From Didymodactylos carnosus (taxonomy: Eukaryota > Rotifera > Eurotatoria > Philodinida > Philodinidae), in assembly GCA_905250885.1 (NCBI GenBank), contig CAJNOQ010001965.1:1-27222 (forward strand): DNA of 27,222 nucleotides, in the 5' to 3' direction. The notes under the pieces are model-generated. The model was given only the letters and a program-made list of their open reading frames with translations. It was not told where the DNA came from and made no database searches. Each line of letters starts with the position of its first letter. The stretch's first letter is position 1. Made by a program: the position numbers and the translations under genes. Below are positions 10,188 through 20,652 of the stretch, piece by piece.

Positions 10188-11427
10188 TTCATACCACTGG
10201 GACGTGTAATTACACCAAGTGCGGCAACAAATAAAAAGATAGAAACTGATGATAACGGAACCCTCAGCAATCCACTCAACAAACCATCAGGTAATTCTCA
10301 GCAGAAGCTGATACGATGATTGTTCTGTTAGCAATATAACGGCAAAACAAGTAGCGCTGATGTCGGATAAAGAACATAGAGTATTTCCAGCGGCGCGGAA
10401 TGTTAATCAAAGATTGAAATTATCTAACGAACGGCACACATATGGAATTATATTCATGAAATTATATATATGTATAATAGCGGTATAGTAGTCGATTTCA
10501 TGGAATTATTCTTGTCAGAACAAGTATTTGTAATGCTATACCATTAGTTTCAAATGTTATGAAAGATCGAAGACTTAAATAACTTACCAGAAGTATTTAT
10601 TTATGACAACGCATGCTGTGCTCATGCATATCTGCAGAAACGCTTAATGCTTTGTTATACTCGTTTTTTTATTTTCGTCAGACATCTTTTGAGGAAGGCG
10701 TCGCCTCAGCCAATTTGCACGTTTTTAAAAGACCTTCGATTCGTTTGGCTTCTTTTTCTTGTAACTTTTAGTTTTAGATTACCACAGGGTATCTACGGAT
10801 GCCACAAGGCTTTTGTATTTTTTTGTGATATTCTACTTTTGCGTACAATGAAATTCAATTCAGTGGCGTTATTCATCCTTTTAATTATAGAAAAATGGTG
10901 TGAGTAATGAAAAAAACATTTTTGACCAATTTCAGTCTTATTCTTTTTTATTGTTTTACGAACAGTTAAACGCTTCATCGCTTTTTTAGCATCGTATTGG
11001 GATTTAGAACAAACTTCGCAAAACTTTTTGCCATTGTGGTGCTTTAGAGAATCAAAAGCTGCTGCCCTCTCTTGTTTCCGGTGCTGGTACATCAGATTTC
11101 GAAAGTATTTGTTCTATTCGGAATATCTACATGGCCTTCTTCACCTCGATAGTCTTATCTCAAAAATAAATGTTTTTGAAATGTTTCTAAAGCAAAACGA
11201 ATATTCTTGGGTAAAGATCGACGAAATTTCGTAATAGAAACCAAGAAAGAGAGTCGAGAACACAAAACAGTAATGAAATTGGAAAATTTTGAAAGCATTC
11301 CTCCAGCTCGATAACGTAGACCAGTGCGTTCCAATAAGGAAACACAATTGAACGCAAACCATATTAGTATTGACAAAAACAAGTATTGAGAATAAGTATG
11401 AGGAGAATAAGTATAAGTAAAATAAGT
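10188..11427. other. non-coding stretch, nothing firmly assigned
   Basis: About 1.2 kb. A short open segment, 10184-10319 (+), reads like low-complexity Ser/Asn/Thr/Lys protein (TNKKIETDDNGTLSNPLNKP) followed by a possible donor. It has no start codon or recognisable family. At 11377-11428 there is a run of degenerate AATAAGTAT units next to the tail of the retroelement relic. Confidence 0.35.
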
Positions 11428-11428
11428 A
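11377..11428. repeat. AATAAGTAT-type microsatellite
   Basis: Degenerate tandem units (GAATAAGTAT, AATAAGTATAAGTA, AATAAGTATTG) lie immediately beyond the A-tail of the minus-strand non-LTR relic, where LINE 3' microsatellite tails are usual. Confidence 0.5.
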
Positions 11429-12480
11429 TTGAATTTTTTTTTCTTGTTTATATCTTTATTGATTCTTTTCAAATAAGGCCTGCAAAAAAATCATTATAAG
11501 CCTAGCTCTGAATATTAGAGTATGTAACAGTAAAATAGAATACAGGTTGATAATATAGTGAACAGCAAAAAAAGGAAATAGAAGTAAAATGAAGATGTGA
11601 GGTGATAGTGGCCCAGATCAGATAGAGTGGTAGTGACTGATATTATAGAAAAAAAACGGTGAAATTGAAAATAAAGTGCTGCTAGTTTCACTTATATAGC
11701 AGTTGACCGCATTCAAAACAGTAGACTGTGCGTCCTCATCCAACGCTAAATTATTTAGTAGAAAAGTATCTAGTGTAATTTTGTTTAAAAAATTCAACTT
11801 CTATTTTAATAGATTTCTTTGAGTATTATAGAGTGAACAGTTGAAAAAATAATGTACAATATCCTCCCTCTCACCCCCAAAACTGCACCAAACTGAATCA
11901 ACACATTTCCGTTTGTATTCGATTGATTGACTGCAGGGATAATATTGAATAAAGCAGTACGGCCTTTGAGCCGACTGTGTAACCGGGCAACATGTGGCAG
12001 GGTAACTCCAGGGTTGTATATCCTGACAATTAATACCTGGTGCCACAGTTGGTTAAAGGCCGACTTCAAATCAACAAAAGTATTTATAACTGGCAGATTC
12101 GATCATACACTGTTAACATCCTGATTTGCAAACGTCTACTTGACAGAAAGCCTGATTGTTCAGCCGGAATAATGGAGTTAGCTTTTAGCAAGTCATGTAA
12201 CCTATCAAACTAATTTTACTCGAAAAGTGTACCTGAAACTGGAACTAAAGAAATCGATTGCAGCTCACTCAACTCAGAGAATGCCCCGTTTTTTGATAGA
12301 ACAATTAGCCTCGCTGTTTTCCATATGCTAGGAAAATAATCTTTGGAGAGAAACTTAAGAGAAATCAAGTATAACAATTACGTCGACTATGTGTGCACTT
12401 GGTCTAATAGGAATATTTTGCTCATAACAACATTTCAACAAAAGAACACAAGTGAACTCAGCTGTAGAACATATTTATTA
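11428..12480 (-). pseudogene. non-LTR retrotransposon relic (reverse transcriptase plus 3' end)
   Basis: Read on the minus strand, pieces of a LINE-type reverse transcriptase appear in order. WKTARLIVLSKNG is near 12283-12330, SLVPVSGTLFE near 12220-12255 and IPAEQSGF near 12145-12170. The catalytic motif FVDLKSAFNQLWH lies at 12040-12082. These correspond to the usual K.P.PKPGK, RPISLLPV, NQ.GF and F.D...AFD..W motifs. The frame then runs directly into a C-terminal Cys/His segment (CVDSVWCSFGGEREDIVHYFFNC, about 11830-11900), skipping the rest of the RT domain, so there is an internal deletion. Stops and frameshifts break the reading. The 3' UTR ends in an A-rich tail near 11428-11460 and borders AATAAGTAT microsatellite units. 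The element is dead; the clade (CR1/Jockey-like) is a guess. Confidence 0.75.
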
Positions 12481-12921
12481 TTTTAGTCGCTTACCGGTTT
12501 TTGAGAACCCCGGAGCGCGAATTCGCCCACGAGTCGGTACTGTGTAGTATTATTAATTCGTACTCTAGCTGCGCCTTAAGTCTCGCGCTCTCTTTGATGT
12601 CTTTATTATCTTATCTATATGGTATTCATTTTTTTGATTTAATTTCGCTATGACAAACTTTTCCGCTTTGTGACTCAGTCGTTTATGACTTTATAATGGA
12701 CGCCAGTAAAATATGGAGTCCGTCCATCATTTTCTGCAAGTGCCGCTATACTTGCTACTCAGTTCCATTCTAGAAAGGTTTTAAAAGATGCCGCTCAAAC
12801 CAAAATTTTCAATTAATTTTGATTATAATTAATTAATAACTCGGTCAATACTTCACCAACGAGTTTTTTATTGCATAGGCATACCACCGAAGGTGTTCTC
12901 TACAAACCGGCCAAAACTGAG
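12481..12921. other. non-coding stretch, nothing assigned
   Basis: Contains a somewhat GC-richer patch around 12505-12600 (CCCCGGAGCGCGAATTCGCC) without a recognisable gene. This might be more of the retroelement's 5' portion, but no motif could be read. Confidence 0.3.
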
Positions 12922-13246
12922 GGCATGTTTGGGGGGAAGGACACCCCCCTTATAAAGTTAATTTAAACTACTTTTGGAATGACTGGTTTCAGTAATAAAA
13001 ATAATGCCATTTTCTAGAGCTCTAGCAGTCAACGATTTGAAGAACGATATGATTACTGCTATGCACAATTTTCCGGATGTCAGAACAAATGGAAGCAAAT
13101 CATGCGACCTATCATTCGACAGAACTTTCGGGTTCTATCGACTGGTCGAGCCACTTTCTTTTAATTTTTGCCTTTTTTGTCTGAAAAATGCGTTTTAAAT
13201 CATTTTTGGGGGAGCATGTTTTGGGGGGAAGACACCCGCCCCTAAA
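12922..13246. repeat. paired G-tract/C-tract modules bounding a 290-bp unit
   Basis: GCATGTTTGGGGGGAAGGAC followed by ACCCCCC (12923-12948) recurs as GCATGTTTTGGGGGGAAGAC followed by ACCCGCCCCT (13214-13242), in the same orientation. Each copy is itself a small G6/C6 hairpin. The interval between has a short open frame at 13004-13198 with no recognised domain. The unit may be a small element with palindromic ends or a local duplication. Confidence 0.45.
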
Positions 13247-13371
13247 TAAGAAACGAAGCAAGTAAAATTTAAAAGGTTATCTTTGTTTAGGTTTGGCAGC
13301 TATTTTGACTGATGAGGCGATCTATAAGATTTGAGTTTTATCACAAATAGACAAGTATGCAAGCGCTTTTT

Positions 13372-13903
13372 ACTTAAAATGTAGTGCACAATAGGTAATC
13401 CACTGCGCTAAATCCGAATCTGACATCGGTTTGTGGTGCTAGGCCTCCAGAGAACGAGTTTCGGGAAAATAAGGTTTTCAGAAACTCTAAAAAATAACCA
13501 AAACTTTTCTTAATCAGGCATGACTGTAGCTTGCAAATTTCTGATTAAAATGTGATATCTCCAAACTCTACACGACGTAACTTTGCAAAATTATAGAATT
13601 TACACGAAAAGCCCTAAATGTTCATTGTCAGCTGAAAGCTACAGCAATAAGAAATTAATTTAGGGCTTTTCTTGTAAATTCTATAACTTTGTAAAGAAAG
13701 GTGGTGTAGCGCTGGGAGATATCTCATTTTAATCAGAAATTTGCGGGCTACAATCATGTCTCATTAAGAAAAGTTTTGGTTATTTTTAGAGTTTCTGAAA
13801 ACCTGGTTTTCCTGAAGCCCGAATTCTGGAGGCCTAGCAGCACAAACCGATGTCAGATTCGGATTTACCGCAGTCGATTACCTACTGTCCACTAGATTTC
13901 AAG
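13372..13903. mobile_element. foldback element H
   Basis: The arms 13372-13619 and 13658-13903 are inverted copies around a 38-nt loop. Matching landmarks include TCCGAATCTGACATCGGTTTGT with its complement near 13838-13860, the complementary pair AGGCCTCCAGAG / TTCTGGAGGCCT, AAAACTTTTCTTAAT, and GAAAAGCCCTAAAT against ATTTAGGGCTTTTC at the centre. Identity is about 85 percent by eye. No protein coding. It lies just upstream of the Penelope-like relic. Confidence 0.8.
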
Positions 13904-14114
13904 CAAACAGTAATTGCACACTTGGGGGTCTTTCCTCGTTAGTGCAAATGATTATCTATCCAAAATAATGAAACGAACTATTGATAACACATTTGAATGC
14001 TACTGCAATACACATCATCACTTCTACTAAATTAGTTATCAATCCCAATGATAAAATTTAGACGAATATTTGCTTTTATTATCTCCGAAGTGAATTAAAG
14101 AAATCTATTTCCAG

Positions 14115-14540
14115 TTTGAAGAGAAGTATCCACAAATTTCGTATTACAAATACAGGATTTAGATTTCAAAACTCAGTAGCAGTTTCTCACAAAAATACAA
14201 AGAAATGGATCATAGGAAAGTTAGAGTTGTTTACTATGTAGAATGCAAAGACTGCACTAACATTTACGTTGAACACACAGGTAGTGAAGTAGGCCTTAGC
14301 TGAACCAACACGAGAAGAAAATAGACAGTGATGATTTGTTTTTAAAAATATTTGTACATGTCACTGAAAACAATCACACTGTAAAATCTAGATGAACACT
14401 GTATAGTGGCATATGAAAAAAAGAAATTAAAAGACAAATAAAAGAGACAATTAACGCACAAATAGGTAGCCTACAATACCATTTCATCAAAGACAGTGAT
14501 ATTCGATTAAACAGTCTAAAAAATAACAGTCCAGAATAGA
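14115..14540 (+). pseudogene. Penelope-like element tail (GIY-YIG endonuclease) relic
   Basis: The + strand encodes the end of a Penelope-like element ORF. A linker with KLSSSFSQKYKEMDHRK leads into VVYYVECKDCTNIYVEHTG, corresponding to the GVY..C..C...Y.G.TGR core of the GIY-YIG nuclease with its CX2C pair. A frameshift near 14300 then switches to a frame reading LNQHEKKIDSDDLFLKIF and ending in ENNHTV, the usual continuation of this domain. In-frame stops follow (about 14390 and 14412), and a last segment, KKEIKRQIKETIN, resembles the C-terminal helix. The reverse transcriptase part is not found upstream, where foldback H sits. The relic is inactive. Confidence 0.75.
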
Positions 14541-14712
14541 AAAATATAAGAGTCAGTGACTTCAGTCACTCAGTTCTATACTACATATTTTTCTATTTTA
14601 AGTTTCTCTGCTGCTTTCGTTTTCTATTTCAACTGGTACGTATAATCATCCGTCTTCTAAATTCGACGGTCATATTAGTCTGATGATGATACTGTGAAGT
14701 GATACAGTAACA
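14541..14712. other. short region after the Penelope-like relic
   Basis: Contains AGTGACTTCAGTCACT (about 14556-14571), a small hairpin. It may be the 3' untranslated remainder of the retroelement. Confidence 0.3.
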
Positions 14713-15176
14713 TTTTCCGTGTACTAAAAAATTTTTTGACATTTTTGTGCACGATTATAGAAAGATGCACAGAAAAAAAGACAGACATGTGCAAGGAGAC
14801 GTTTTTGTGCACGGTTTTTCAAGGAGTAAAAGATATTTTCGTTTTACATGCAAATGACCTAAGCAAATAAGATGATATACGAACAGACATCTCGTTTAAA
14901 CAAACGAGACATATTGACTGAAATGTATGATAAATCTTAAACATTGATGTGAATAGAGTGAAGTCTAAGAATTAATTCAAGCCACACAGTTCTTAATACA
15001 TTCTAAATATTTTTCTTTTTCTTTTTTTTAATGTTGAAATAATTTAATAATGAAACATCAGGGTTTAGATTACCCTCGTTCTTCAGAAACATCTCCACGC
15101 GTATTTCTGCCTTTTCCCGTGCACCTTTCTGTAACCGTGCACAAAAATGTCAAAAGATTTTTTAGTGCACGGAAAA
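14713..15176. mobile_element. inverted-repeat element I with GTGCAC words
   Basis: The termini 14713-14801 and 15089-15176 are inverted copies. Both start TTTTCCGTG.ACTAAAAAAT and pass through TTTTGACATTTTTGTGCACG. The palindrome GTGCAC, or close variants, recurs around 14748, 14765, 14808, 15119, 15138 and 15164 within the element and just beyond it (15185, 15206). The roughly 290-bp interior carries no gene. The layout fits a non-autonomous DNA transposon with repeated transposase-binding words. Confidence 0.7.
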
Positions 15177-16086
15177 CAGCAAACCGTGTATAATTCAGGA
15201 TCAAACTGTGTACGAAAAAATTCTCGTCTGCAGTATCGGAAGCTCCCCTTTTATGTAAAAGGTTTTTCAATTATATTAAATATATTTAGTTTTATAAAAA
15301 AAACCTAAAAAGTCAAAGATCGTTAATATATTGAGCCTTAACTACAAGATCTTATTCAATATCAAAAAATAATGAACTGAGAACTGAGATGATTCTTTCA
15401 TTCTTCATACATATTTGTAATTTCTGATGTATGTGATTTTTCTCTTAGATGCTGATTCTAATGGGAGACAAACGGCAAAGCTTTTTAGAGCCCTGAACGC
15501 CATTAATTACAAACAGCTAATAACTAGTTGAAATATGGCGAAAAATGACAACACTTAGGTTTTTTTTACTCCCAAGTACTTTATGCCAATATTAAACTGC
15601 TACCTCCTAAATGCGACCGAAATTTAAGCGAATTAGTATAAAAGTGATCGAATGAGTGAATTTAATTTATTCTGCGTTTTCCAATTGCGGCCACTTTCTA
15701 ATTAGTGAGTAAATCCACAATCGTAATTTAATATTTAAATTATAAATGAGTCGTTTTTTAGACAAAAATACAAGTAGAAACATATATAAGAATTGATGAC
15801 TGTACATGAGCGTCCGAAGGAGGAAAATGATAAATTTTGATTAATAATCAGTAAAACATGTCCTAATAATTACTTCTCGCAAAAGAATATTTAACAGCAT
15901 GATTAGTCATTGCAAAATTTAATCAGAAGTTCTGTGTTATTGATAATATACATATAGAAGCATGAAGAGCAAGGTCAAACTTTATATAAAACTCAAATGG
16001 ATCAAATGTAAAAAATTCAAAGCGGTAAAACAGCAGTAATAATTACTTATGTCGATTAAAGCGTGAAAGTAAGAAAGGCTCGTCAG
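15177..16086. other. AT-rich non-coding stretch
   Basis: About 0.9 kb with no open frame, repeat or motif that I can support. Confidence 0.45.
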
Positions 16087-16264
16087 TATACGTCAGGGCG
16101 TCTATCCTGTGGGACGTTTGAGGCACAATGTCTCAAATAAACGTAAGGTGGTACGCTTTTTTGCTGTAGAAATTAACTTTTTAGATTATGCGCTGAGTGA
16201 TTGAACGTTCAAGGTGCTACAAAATGCCTCAAATATTTAGGTGGGGATAGACGCCCCTGGTATA
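16087..16264. mobile_element. 178-bp MITE J with TA-type ends
   Basis: The left end, TATACGTCAGGGCGTCTATCC, and the inverted right end, TATACCAGGGGCGTCTATCC, match apart from a short indel. The inverted match continues to TTTGAGGCA on both sides (about 16119-16127 and 16225-16233). The outermost TA at both ends fits a TA target duplication of the Tc1/mariner type, which is inference. Too short to code for a transposase. Confidence 0.7.
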
Positions 16265-17054
16265 CGTCTGTACATTCAAATCCTGTCTTCGTGCATAACA
16301 AGGCTCAAAACAGGTCGACACTTTTGATGCTGGTCTGGCCCTGCCTGCCAGCCATTACTCTTGGGCTAGCCTGGCCTGGTCTGCGGACCTTGGTAATTTT
16401 TTTAATAAACGAAATGTACAAATATTAGTAACATAAGATGAAAAGACAGGTGACAGATAATTAAACAATAAAAAAAAAAAAATTTGGTTTTGTCATGTAT
16501 TTTCTTAACTGATAAAAACAATAAACTAACAAGATTATCCTCCACTCTGTCAGGTTTTAGTGAGACGAGATGTTCAGTTTTGAATAAAGACACAGAAATT
16601 TCATCGACCAGACCGTCTAGTGTTTTCAAAGGTCTATTTGAATGTATATCAGTCTAGATCTGGCCTGCCTTAGCCTAGTGCAGGCCGTCAATTTGTAGCC
16701 CGTCCTCGTTCAAGCTTTGGTGCATTCTACATAAATATATAGTCATAATTGTTCTTAGATATGGTTCTACTTCTTGTCTTATGCTTATGTGTCTAATTCT
16801 TTTCTTATTCTTATGTTTCTATTCTCTTATACTAATTGGCTTAAATTTCGGAAGTTACTATGTCAAACAAATGCCTCAAACGTTAACTGTTCGATAAAAA
16901 TATACGGTGTGAAAATTCATTGATTGGTGTTCAAACATACCACAGAGGGAGGGAAAGAGAACAGTGTTTCCGAATATTTGCATGTATTTTAAAGAAACAA
17001 CAACAGCCTGCAGATAAAGACCAGACCGACCGTATTGTGACTTTTTTTTTTGCA
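16265..17054. other. non-coding stretch upstream of the peptide gene
   Basis: Includes a GC-richer patch with CTGGCCTGG-like words (16336-16390) and another near 16655-16690 (CTGGCCTGCC), possibly remains of one repeat. Open frames at 16402-16629 (-) and 16920-17132 (+) do not resemble proteins. Confidence 0.35.
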
Positions 17055-17062
17055 TATAAATA
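17055..17062 (+). promoter_or_regulatory. candidate TATA box of the Cys-rich peptide gene
   Basis: TATAAATA lies 75 bp upstream of the ATG at 17137. A start about 30 bp downstream would leave a 5' UTR of roughly 45-50 nt. In AT-rich DNA this word is common, so the call rests mainly on position. Confidence 0.35.
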
Positions 17063-17136
17063 TATTCGACAAATTCATCAGAAACATTCGATAGTAAGAG
17101 TTGTTCTATATTCTAACACGCTTATTAAATAAAAGA

Positions 17137-17891
17137 ATGATCGTCTGTATAATTATTGCTGTCTGTTTGGCATTTCATACGTCACATATTTCTGGCATCG
17201 CAGGTTGGTGTATATTTGTTTCTTCATACGGGTGCCAAATGTGGGCATTTCTTCGACAGTCCTCAATTCTTACCTTGGGAGATAATGGCGTAATTTTTTT
17301 ATATTCAGAAAGTTCTTGTTGTTAACCCAGCATCTGAAAAAAACGGAGTGTCCATTTTCTCTGTATTCTTTTGGCTATCAGCATAGCAGAATTTTTCTCA
17401 AGTAGGAACTTTTTCTCATAATTTTCAACACGGTAGGCTAGGTCTATTGTCTGTTTGTGGTAAAAATTCTTAAAAATGGTTAATAGATCAAATCGTTTTG
17501 ATCATTATGCTTTCCGCGCTAAAGTATCTCATGTGAAGAGCATCTAAGCGGTATGAAGTGAAGGAAATTCTAATGGTATAGATATCAGAAATATATTTTT
17601 CTTTTGTATTCAGTTGATCTTTCAACCGTCAATGGCACTGCTATTAATTCATCAATGATAAGTGCTTCTCTTAGTCAATCAAGTGCGACAAATGCTGTTT
17701 ATGGATTAACAACTGATTCATCATATCACGTCATTAAAAATTATCAATCAGTACAACAACAGCGGCAGAAAAGAGTCTATTCCAGTTGGTGGAGCCAAAG
17801 CTGTCGTTATCGTGGCTGCGGGTTCAACTACCGATGCATGTATTGTTGGGGCACCTGGGTATGCCAGGCAATGGACTCTTGTGACAAATAA
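17137..17891 (+). CDS. secreted cysteine-rich prepropeptide, family not recognised
   Basis: Exon 1 is 17137-17203 and exon 2 is 17614-17891. The 410-nt intron starts GTTGGT and ends TTTGTATTCAG, and the phase-1 junction keeps the frame, giving 114 residues. Residues 1-22 form a signal peptide (MIVCIIIAVCLAFH core). Residues 23-72 are a Ser/Asn/Thr/Gln-rich spacer without cysteine. RQKR at 73-76 fits the furin R-X-K-R consensus. The remaining 38 residues hold six cysteines (86, 91, 97, 100, 106 and 112; spacing 4-5-2-5-5), four Trp and several Tyr/Arg. This is the layout of processed, disulphide-bonded peptides such as antimicrobial, toxin-like or hormone-like peptides, but the spacing matches no family I can name, so the function is open. 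An AATAAA at 18014-18019 could be the poly(A) signal. A chance open frame is unlikely, because signal peptide, splice phase, cleavage site and cysteine block all agree. Confidence 0.72.
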
Positions 17892-18013
17892 TATTTGGAG
17901 TAAGGACACATTGAAAGTAAACGTCTCGGATGAATCGGTTTCATAGAAAACATAGTGTAGTTACTTTGCTACTGTATTTACTTTTTTCTTTTCTTGTAAT
18001 GTAGTTATATAGA

Positions 18014-18019
18014 AATAAA
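18014..18019 (+). terminator. candidate poly(A) signal of the peptide gene
   Basis: AATAAA 123 bp after the stop codon at 17889-17891. The hexamer is frequent in AT-rich DNA, so this is tentative. Confidence 0.35.
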
Positions 18020-19094
18020 AATGTTAGTCTTTAAGGAATTATATAAGTATAAGAGGTGGCAATTCTGAGCATTTCATTTTATCTTCCGACTGGAATTGTT
18101 GAAAGAAACGCTGAATATTTTGTATCTAAAGCATTTATCATCATAAAGCATTTCAGTATCCGAAAAATAGAAAATGAAAGTGTATTGCTTTATGATCTAT
18201 CTGTCCCGTGTTTTATAGTGAAAAATATAATAGAGTTCTATCGTAGACCGTAAATTCTTTATCTCACATGCGACAAGATGCACATATATTCAGATCGTGC
18301 GCAAAAAGAAGAGGAAAAATTTTCATCAAACAAATGGAGAGAGAAGCAAAGAGAATTGCTTGTTCTCTTCTCTATCCTCAATGTCCCACATACAGGTTCT
18401 ACATGCCACATTAAGAAAAAGACTTTAATTTACGCTCTACGATAGAACTTTAATGCTAATATAGCCTTGATTAGACGAAACATTTATAGTTTTTTAAACA
18501 AAGTGTTATTTTTCCTAGAACAATGTCGTGTTGGAAAACAAAATAGAACATAATGTATGGAATGTGTTTTTTCAGATTCATAAGTTGATGTTTTGCACAA
18601 ATATGTGCGTTGACTAAAACAGCAAAAAATCGAAAAACACTTCAGAGATAGATGGGCCGCCGATCTCAATCATAATAGCTATGATTGTATCGCTTAAAAC
18701 CAAAATCGATGAATGCCTGTTGCTAAAATTCTGTTGGTCGAATGAGTAGACAAATAAATGTGTTATTCTGTCAATCTTTTTTTTCTTGACATTGTTCTTG
18801 CATATATAAGAAGAAATATAATACTTGCACTGGAGAACATTGAAAATTTTAAAAGTGAAATTGTGTTTGAATGTATGGTTGCTGGTGCACTTTCAACAGC
18901 TCTGGTACTGTATGCATAGTACCGTAGAGCTTACACTATAGTGATATAGTATAGGTTGGACTGTAGTGATACAGGAGAAAAAAATAAAAATATAAAGTAG
19001 AAAATAAAGTTTAAGATTTTCTTTTAAATTCCTGAATCTGTTAATGACGATACTGTTTATTGCGTATTAAATTAATCATTTCAGAATTCTTAAA
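18020..19094. other. AT-rich non-coding stretch
   Basis: No gene recognised. Two small palindromes sit together: GGTACTGTATGCATAGTACC (18903-18922) and CACTATAGTG (about 18934-18943). Confidence 0.35.
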
Positions 19095-19285
19095 ATATCT
19101 TGACAAGATATGCTCAAGATTTATTACGACAGATTCTGACACAAAACTTGTGGAAAATCTGGAGCATTGCCTTCCATTCAGAATCTTAACAGATTTTGAT
19201 AAATCTGTACAAGTTCTTGAAAGATCTGAGGCGAAACTTTAGACATCTTTAAAGATGTATCAAGATCTGCATTCAAGATTTTTCT
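19095..19285. repeat. cluster of AGAT/ATCT palindromic words
   Basis: Within about 190 bp, variants of CAAGATNTG/CAGATTNTG recur a dozen or more times on both strands. Perfect palindromes include ATATCTTGACAAGATAT (19095-19111) and ACATCTTTAAAGATGT (19243-19258), plus AGATCT words near 19222 and 19264. An open frame crossing it (19060-19242) looks like a by-product. It could be the subterminal array of a decayed transposon or a protein-binding cluster. Confidence 0.45.
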
Positions 19286-20652
19286 CCTAGATAAGCACAT
19301 TCATATGCTTCTGTTCTTTGTCTGTGTTGTATGTAAGCATATCTATCCATGTTTTATTTGATCGATATCTTTAGTCACAAACAAAAATATATTTTAGCAG
19401 CGTAAAAGAAAAATCAAGTTGGTACTCTCAACTCGGTAGAAAAATATGCAGCAGAGTAGTCTAAAGCTAATAAAACAAAAGACTAAATAAGATCAGCCGC
19501 TTTTATAGGTGGATTAATTCTGTCACACAAAGAACGAACAAGAGAAAAAAACAAGTCTGATTGTTGATCCCTTAGCAACTTTCCTAGCAACGTCATTTCA
19601 ATTAACGTAAGCGAATGCATTATATTTTTGAAGAATTACAGAGCATTAAAACGTCTTTTGTATTCACTAATGTGTATTACCATATTATAAGGCCGCAACA
19701 TGTTAGCACACATTCGAGAGATAAACGAGTGCTACTGCATTGAAATTAAAATATGTGTAAAAAATATATGTTAATTAGGTATCGTTTCTCAATGTATGAG
19801 CATGCATCGAAGATTAATACATTATAACGTATTATGAATATTGCAAACGTGATAATACGTTAAAAACCCCGCGTTTATTGGATGCTCATGCATTATTCAC
19901 TAAAAAGCGAGATTTAATTTTATTTAAATTGTATTAAAGACTCAAAATTGTTCAGTAGGGAGGAGACTGGATTGCGTGTGAAGCCGTGTTTATCTCTAAT
20001 GATTCAGCTGGCCTTTTACTAAAAACATTGTAAAAAATTCAAAAGAATGCGAGCGTGAATTGAGCCCACTATGTTTTCTTATCGCCTCTAGTCTATTTGT
20101 TCCTTATTAATAAAAAAAGCTTCAACAAATTCACAACTACATGTACAAAAATAGTATATAAAATTACAATTATTGAAACTACTAATAAATTACAGCTCTC
20201 GTTTTCTTCCTACAACAGTAGACATCGACAAAGCATAAGTATTTCCTATAGATGAACAAAAATATTTCTCAAATACTAGAGAATAAAATAAACCTAATTA
20301 AACGTAACCATTTTCCAACTAGACGCACAAATGATTCTATATATTGATGATGTTTTAACATCAGCAAAACGTCGGTTTTGAATATTGACAAAGTTCACGA
20401 TGGTGTGGTGAGCTCTTACGGCTAGTCTTTTTTGAAAACTTGCTATTGTTTCCGAAATCTAGCTACCTTACATCATTCTTTCCCTAACTGAATAGCAAAC
20501 CTGAATGTTGTCCAGGTTTATTAGAAGACTAGTGCCTTGTGCAATTTTCCCAGATGCTTGGAAAATTTTAACCAATATTGTAATAAATAATCACATATTA
20601 ATTCACAATTTAGAATCATTATTTTAACATGCTTCGACTTCCACGAACTGAA
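19286..20652. other. AT-rich non-coding stretch
   Basis: About 1.4 kb without a gene. The only structure noted is an 11-bp perfect inverted repeat, TAACGTATTAT at 19825-19835 against 19852-19862, flanked by partly matching GAGCATGCAT / ATGCTCATGCAT words. Confidence 0.4.

Noticed and set aside
10184..10319. Short Ser/Asn/Lys-rich open segment followed by a GTAATT donor-like site
   Set aside because: Too short and compositionally simple; no start exon or family.
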